A DNA stretch of 8,115 bases, taken from NCBI GenBank assembly GCA_013138755.1, contig WTCC01000217.1:1-8115 (forward strand). The letters run 5' to 3'. Shown here piece after piece: positions 6,992 through 8,115 of the stretch (the first letter of the stretch is position 1; every line of letters starts with the position of its first letter). The notes under the pieces are model-generated. The model saw only the letters and a list, made by a program, of their open reading frames with translations. It ran no database searches and was not told the DNA's origin. Origin of the DNA: Gammaproteobacteria bacterium (GTDB taxonomy: Bacteria > Pseudomonadota > Gammaproteobacteria > SZUA-229). Made by a program: the position numbers and the translations under genes.

Positions 6992-7588
6992 ATGAAATAC
7001 TTTATAGGAAACCTAAAAACGGGTATAGCATTGGCTTTCGCAACGACATTTTTACTCGCCTCATGTGGCTCAGATGACGTTAAATCAGATACACCAGATT
7101 GTGTTTTTCCTGATGCACCTTCTGAGTCGGCACCGGGATGGATCTGTGATGAGCCGGTTGATGGTGTGGCAGTATCAGCTGTTGGTGTTGCAGCTAAAAC
7201 AGCGGCTGGGCACAGTTTTATGAAAAACATGGCGATGACCGACGCGCGCGTGCAGTTGGCTCAGTCTATGCAGGTTCATGTGCAGAATATGGTCAAGCAG
7301 TATGCTGAAGTGACGGGTGCTGCTGACACTGAAACGATTGATAAGGTAAATACCTCAGTGACAAAACAGATTACTGATGAGTCACTTATGGGTACAAAAA
7401 TCTATAAGACACGAACCAGTCCAAATGGTGCTTTGTATATCTTAGTCGGCATGGATTCGGCTCTGGCGACGACGGCCGCGGAAAACGCACTTAGAACAAG
7501 TATGAATAATGACAGCGCAGCATGGCAGCAGTTCAGGGCTGAAAAGGGACAGACCGAACTGGCGTCTTCGATAGCTAATATGAAGTAG
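6992..7588 (+). CDS. LPP20-family lipoprotein
   Basis: This encodes a predicted outer- or inner-membrane lipoprotein of 198 residues; its function is not known. The N-terminus (MKYFIGNLKTG, then a hydrophobic stretch) ends in the lipobox LLASC, so Cys25 is the likely lipidated residue. The next residues are Gly-Ser-Asp-Asp, with Asp not directly at +2, so outer-membrane sorting is more likely than retention. The segment VAVSAVGVAAKTAAGHSFMK (59-78), followed by AMTDARVQLAQSMQVHVQNM (81-100) and the C-terminal GALYILVGMD strand, resembles LPP20-type lipoproteins. Those are named after a Helicobacter pylori antigen. Two further cysteines, Cys37 and Cys52, lie in the linker (PDCVFPD and GWICDEP) and could form a disulfide. 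I chose ATG 6992 over 6977 because of the GGGAGA site at 6979. It is 51 bases after dsbA and probably last in the operon. Confidence 0.85.
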   Translation: MKYFIGNLKTGIALAFATTFLLASCGSDDVKSDTPDCVFPDAPSESAPGWICDEPVDGVAVSAVGVAAKTAAGHSFMKNMAMTDARVQLAQSMQVHVQNMVKQYAEVTGAADTETIDKVNTSVTKQITDESLMGTKIYKTRTSPNGALYILVGMDSALATTAAENALRTSMNNDSAAWQQFRAEKGQTELASSIANMK

Positions 7589-7634
7589 GCCTGTTTTGGT
7601 TTTAGGCGTTAGTTAGGCGTCTAAACTTAGAGAT

Positions 7635-7675
7635 AAAGCCGGGGCTCCATTAAAAATTGGGCGCTGGCTTTTTTT
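7635..7675 (+). terminator. Rho-independent terminator of the ccm-dsbA-lipoprotein run
   Basis: AAAGCCGGGGCTC at 7635-7647 pairs with GGGCGCTGGCTTT at 7659-7671. The stem has about 12 pairs, including two G-U pairs and one G-G mismatch. The loop is AT-rich, and a run of seven T (7669-7675) follows. It lies 46 bases after the lipoprotein stop. Read on the - strand the stem is followed by only TTTA, so it is at best a weak terminator for the convergent tRNA. Confidence 0.85.
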
Positions 7676-7731
7676 GTTATGCTGTATTTGTGCTGGCAGA
7701 GAGAGTGGGGAGTTGGCCTGTAGTTGAAAAT

Positions 7732-7808
7732 TGGTGCGCCCGACTGGATTCGAACCAGCGACCACAGGCTTCGGAGGCCTGTACTCTATCCAGCTGAGCT
7801 ACGGGCGC
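7732..7808 (-). tRNA. tRNA-Arg, anticodon CCG
   Basis: Read on the - strand, this gives a complete 77-base cloverleaf. The acceptor GCGCCCG (7808-7802) pairs with CGGGCGC (7742-7736). The D arm is GCTC/GAGT. The anticodon stem CAGGC/GCCTG encloses the loop CTCCGAA, so the anticodon is CCG (plus-strand CGG at 7772-7774), which reads the arginine codon CGG. The variable loop is five bases. The T arm is GCTGG/CCAGT with loop TTCGAAT. The discriminator is A, and the 3' CCA is encoded (TGG at 7732-7734). The 5' half closely resembles E. coli tRNA-Arg(CCG). No second tRNA is seen nearby. It converges on the lipoprotein gene. Confidence 0.97.
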
Positions 7809-7824
7809 ATAAACAAAGCGTCTG

Positions 7825-7833
7825 ATTCTAACA
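7825..7833 (-). promoter_or_regulatory. Likely extended -10 promoter element for tRNA-Arg
   Basis: On the - strand this reads TGTTAGAAT: an extended TGn followed by TAGAAT, five of six matches to TATAAT. Transcription would start near 7818, about ten bases before the mature tRNA 5' end at 7808. No good -35 is visible at 16-18 bases (GCGAGC at 17), which fits an extended -10 promoter. Confidence 0.55.
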
Positions 7834-7868
7834 TGACTTTAAAAGAGGCTCGCTTTTTCTGGCGAAAA

Positions 7869-7894
7869 GTCACTAAAAGTACTTCTTTAGTGAC
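7869..7894. repeat. Perfect 9-bp inverted repeat, possible operator or - strand terminator
   Basis: GTCACTAAA (7869-7877) and TTTAGTGAC (7886-7894) are exact reverse complements around an 8-base loop, AGTACTTC. The repeat sits 36 bases behind the tRNA-Arg -10 element. Read on the - strand, the second arm is followed by TTTTC, so it could end a transcript entering from the right. The stem is AT-rich and the T run short, so an operator-like site is also possible. Confidence 0.6.
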
Positions 7895-7945
7895 GTAAAA
7901 TTTACTTGAGTTACTGCTCGGCCTCTATCGTCGTCGGATTTGTTT

Positions 7946-7968
7946 ACGCTATTCAGAAAATATAGCGT
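7946..7968. repeat. Short inverted repeat, 7 bp
   Basis: ACGCTAT (7946-7952) and ATAGCGT (7962-7968) are exact reverse complements around a 9-base AT-rich loop. On the + strand the second arm runs into TTATTTAT, not a clean T run. With a stem of seven pairs, chance occurrence in AT-rich DNA is possible; I see no assigned role. Confidence 0.35.
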
Positions 7969-7970
7969 TT

Positions 7971-8030
7971 ATTTATCCATATCTTGTCAGGTAATAGCTT
8001 TTTACGCCGATATCCTTAATTTATCCATAT
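7971..8030. repeat. 12-bp direct repeat ATTTATCCATAT, two copies
   Basis: ATTTATCCATAT occurs exactly at 7971-7982 and again at 8019-8030, with start points 48 bases apart. CCGATAT is also repeated near the second copy (8007-8013 and 8036-8042). The arrangement could be a pair of binding sites in a promoter region of a gene off the right edge. No regulator can be named from the sequence. Confidence 0.5.
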
Positions 8031-8115
8031 AAAGACCGATATAGAGCGTCGATATTTGTTACACTTATCGTCTTTTCTTGGCGTGCTGTAGAGATGACAT
8101 TCTGATTCATCACCG

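Larger units (their letters stand above)
7809..8115. other. AT-rich intergenic region at the right edge, no supported gene
   Basis: This 307-base stretch holds the tRNA-Arg promoter element and the repeats listed separately. No frame on either strand carries a convincing coding start. On the - strand two frames stay open from the right edge for about 30 codons, ending near 8020-8025, but neither shows a recognisable motif. On the + strand the ATG at 8090-8100 meets a stop within four codons. A gene probably begins or ends just past the edge. Confidence 0.6.

Noticed and set aside
7700..7810. tRNA-Arg 3' end as an integration site for a mobile element
   Set aside because: The DNA beyond the tRNA 3' end is the terminator and core operon. 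No integrase and no repeat of the tRNA 3' end is present in the window.
8020..8115. Short - strand frames open from the right edge (about 30 codons each)
   Set aside because: Two different frames are open over the same bases and neither has a recognisable motif, so neither can be called as the end of a gene.
1..8115. CRISPR array, insertion sequence, prophage, toxin-antitoxin or defence genes
   Set aside because: No repeat-spacer pattern, transposase, integrase or such gene families are visible; the window is a conserved housekeeping operon.

Overview
The window holds most of a System I cytochrome c maturation (ccm) operon, all on the + strand: the 3' part of ccmB, then ccmC, ccmD, ccmE, ccmF, ccmG, ccmH and ccmI. 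A DsbA-type thiol oxidoreductase and an LPP20-family lipoprotein follow in the same direction. A strong intrinsic terminator closes the run, and a convergent tRNA-Arg(CCG) gene lies beyond it on the - strand. The last ~300 bases are AT-rich and appear non-coding. The organism is most likely a gammaproteobacterium with moderate to low GC. The protein signatures match gammaproteobacterial Ccm proteins closely, and ccmH and ccmI are separate genes rather than the single fused ccmH of Escherichia coli. I cannot name the genus from the sequence.

Layout: 1-474 ccmB (its start, and any ccmA, lie off the left edge); 515-1252 ccmC; 1252-1434 ccmD (TAATG junction with ccmC); 1474-1920 ccmE; 1973-3937 ccmF; 3943-4482 ccmG; 4506-4994 ccmH; 4997-6283 ccmI; 6326-6940 dsbA; 6992-7588 lipoprotein; 7635-7675 terminator; 7732-7808 tRNA-Arg on the - strand with a likely extended -10 element at 7825-7833; 7809-8115 intergenic with a perfect 9-bp inverted repeat and a 12-bp direct repeat. 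Gaps inside the + strand run are 1-nt overlap to 52 nt, and no terminator is visible before 7635. One transcriptional unit is therefore the simplest reading.

How the genes work together: CcmB belongs with CcmA in the ABC component. CcmC (WWD domain, His60 and His184) loads heme onto the heme chaperone CcmE (His123), with CcmD helping. CcmF (WWD domain, four conserved His) and CcmH ligate heme to apocytochrome c, and CcmI, with TPR repeats, presents the apocytochrome. CcmG and CcmH (LRCLVCQNQ) keep the CXXCH thiols reduced. The downstream DsbA would act on the opposite, oxidising side of the same thiol traffic.

Nothing here is a wholly new system. The points worth a second look are the two proline-free CXXC active sites in one operon (CFAC in CcmG, CTHC in DsbA), the linkage of dsbA to ccm without dsbB or dsbD in view, the extra cysteine pair in the neighbouring lipoprotein, and the repeat structure of the right-hand intergenic region.
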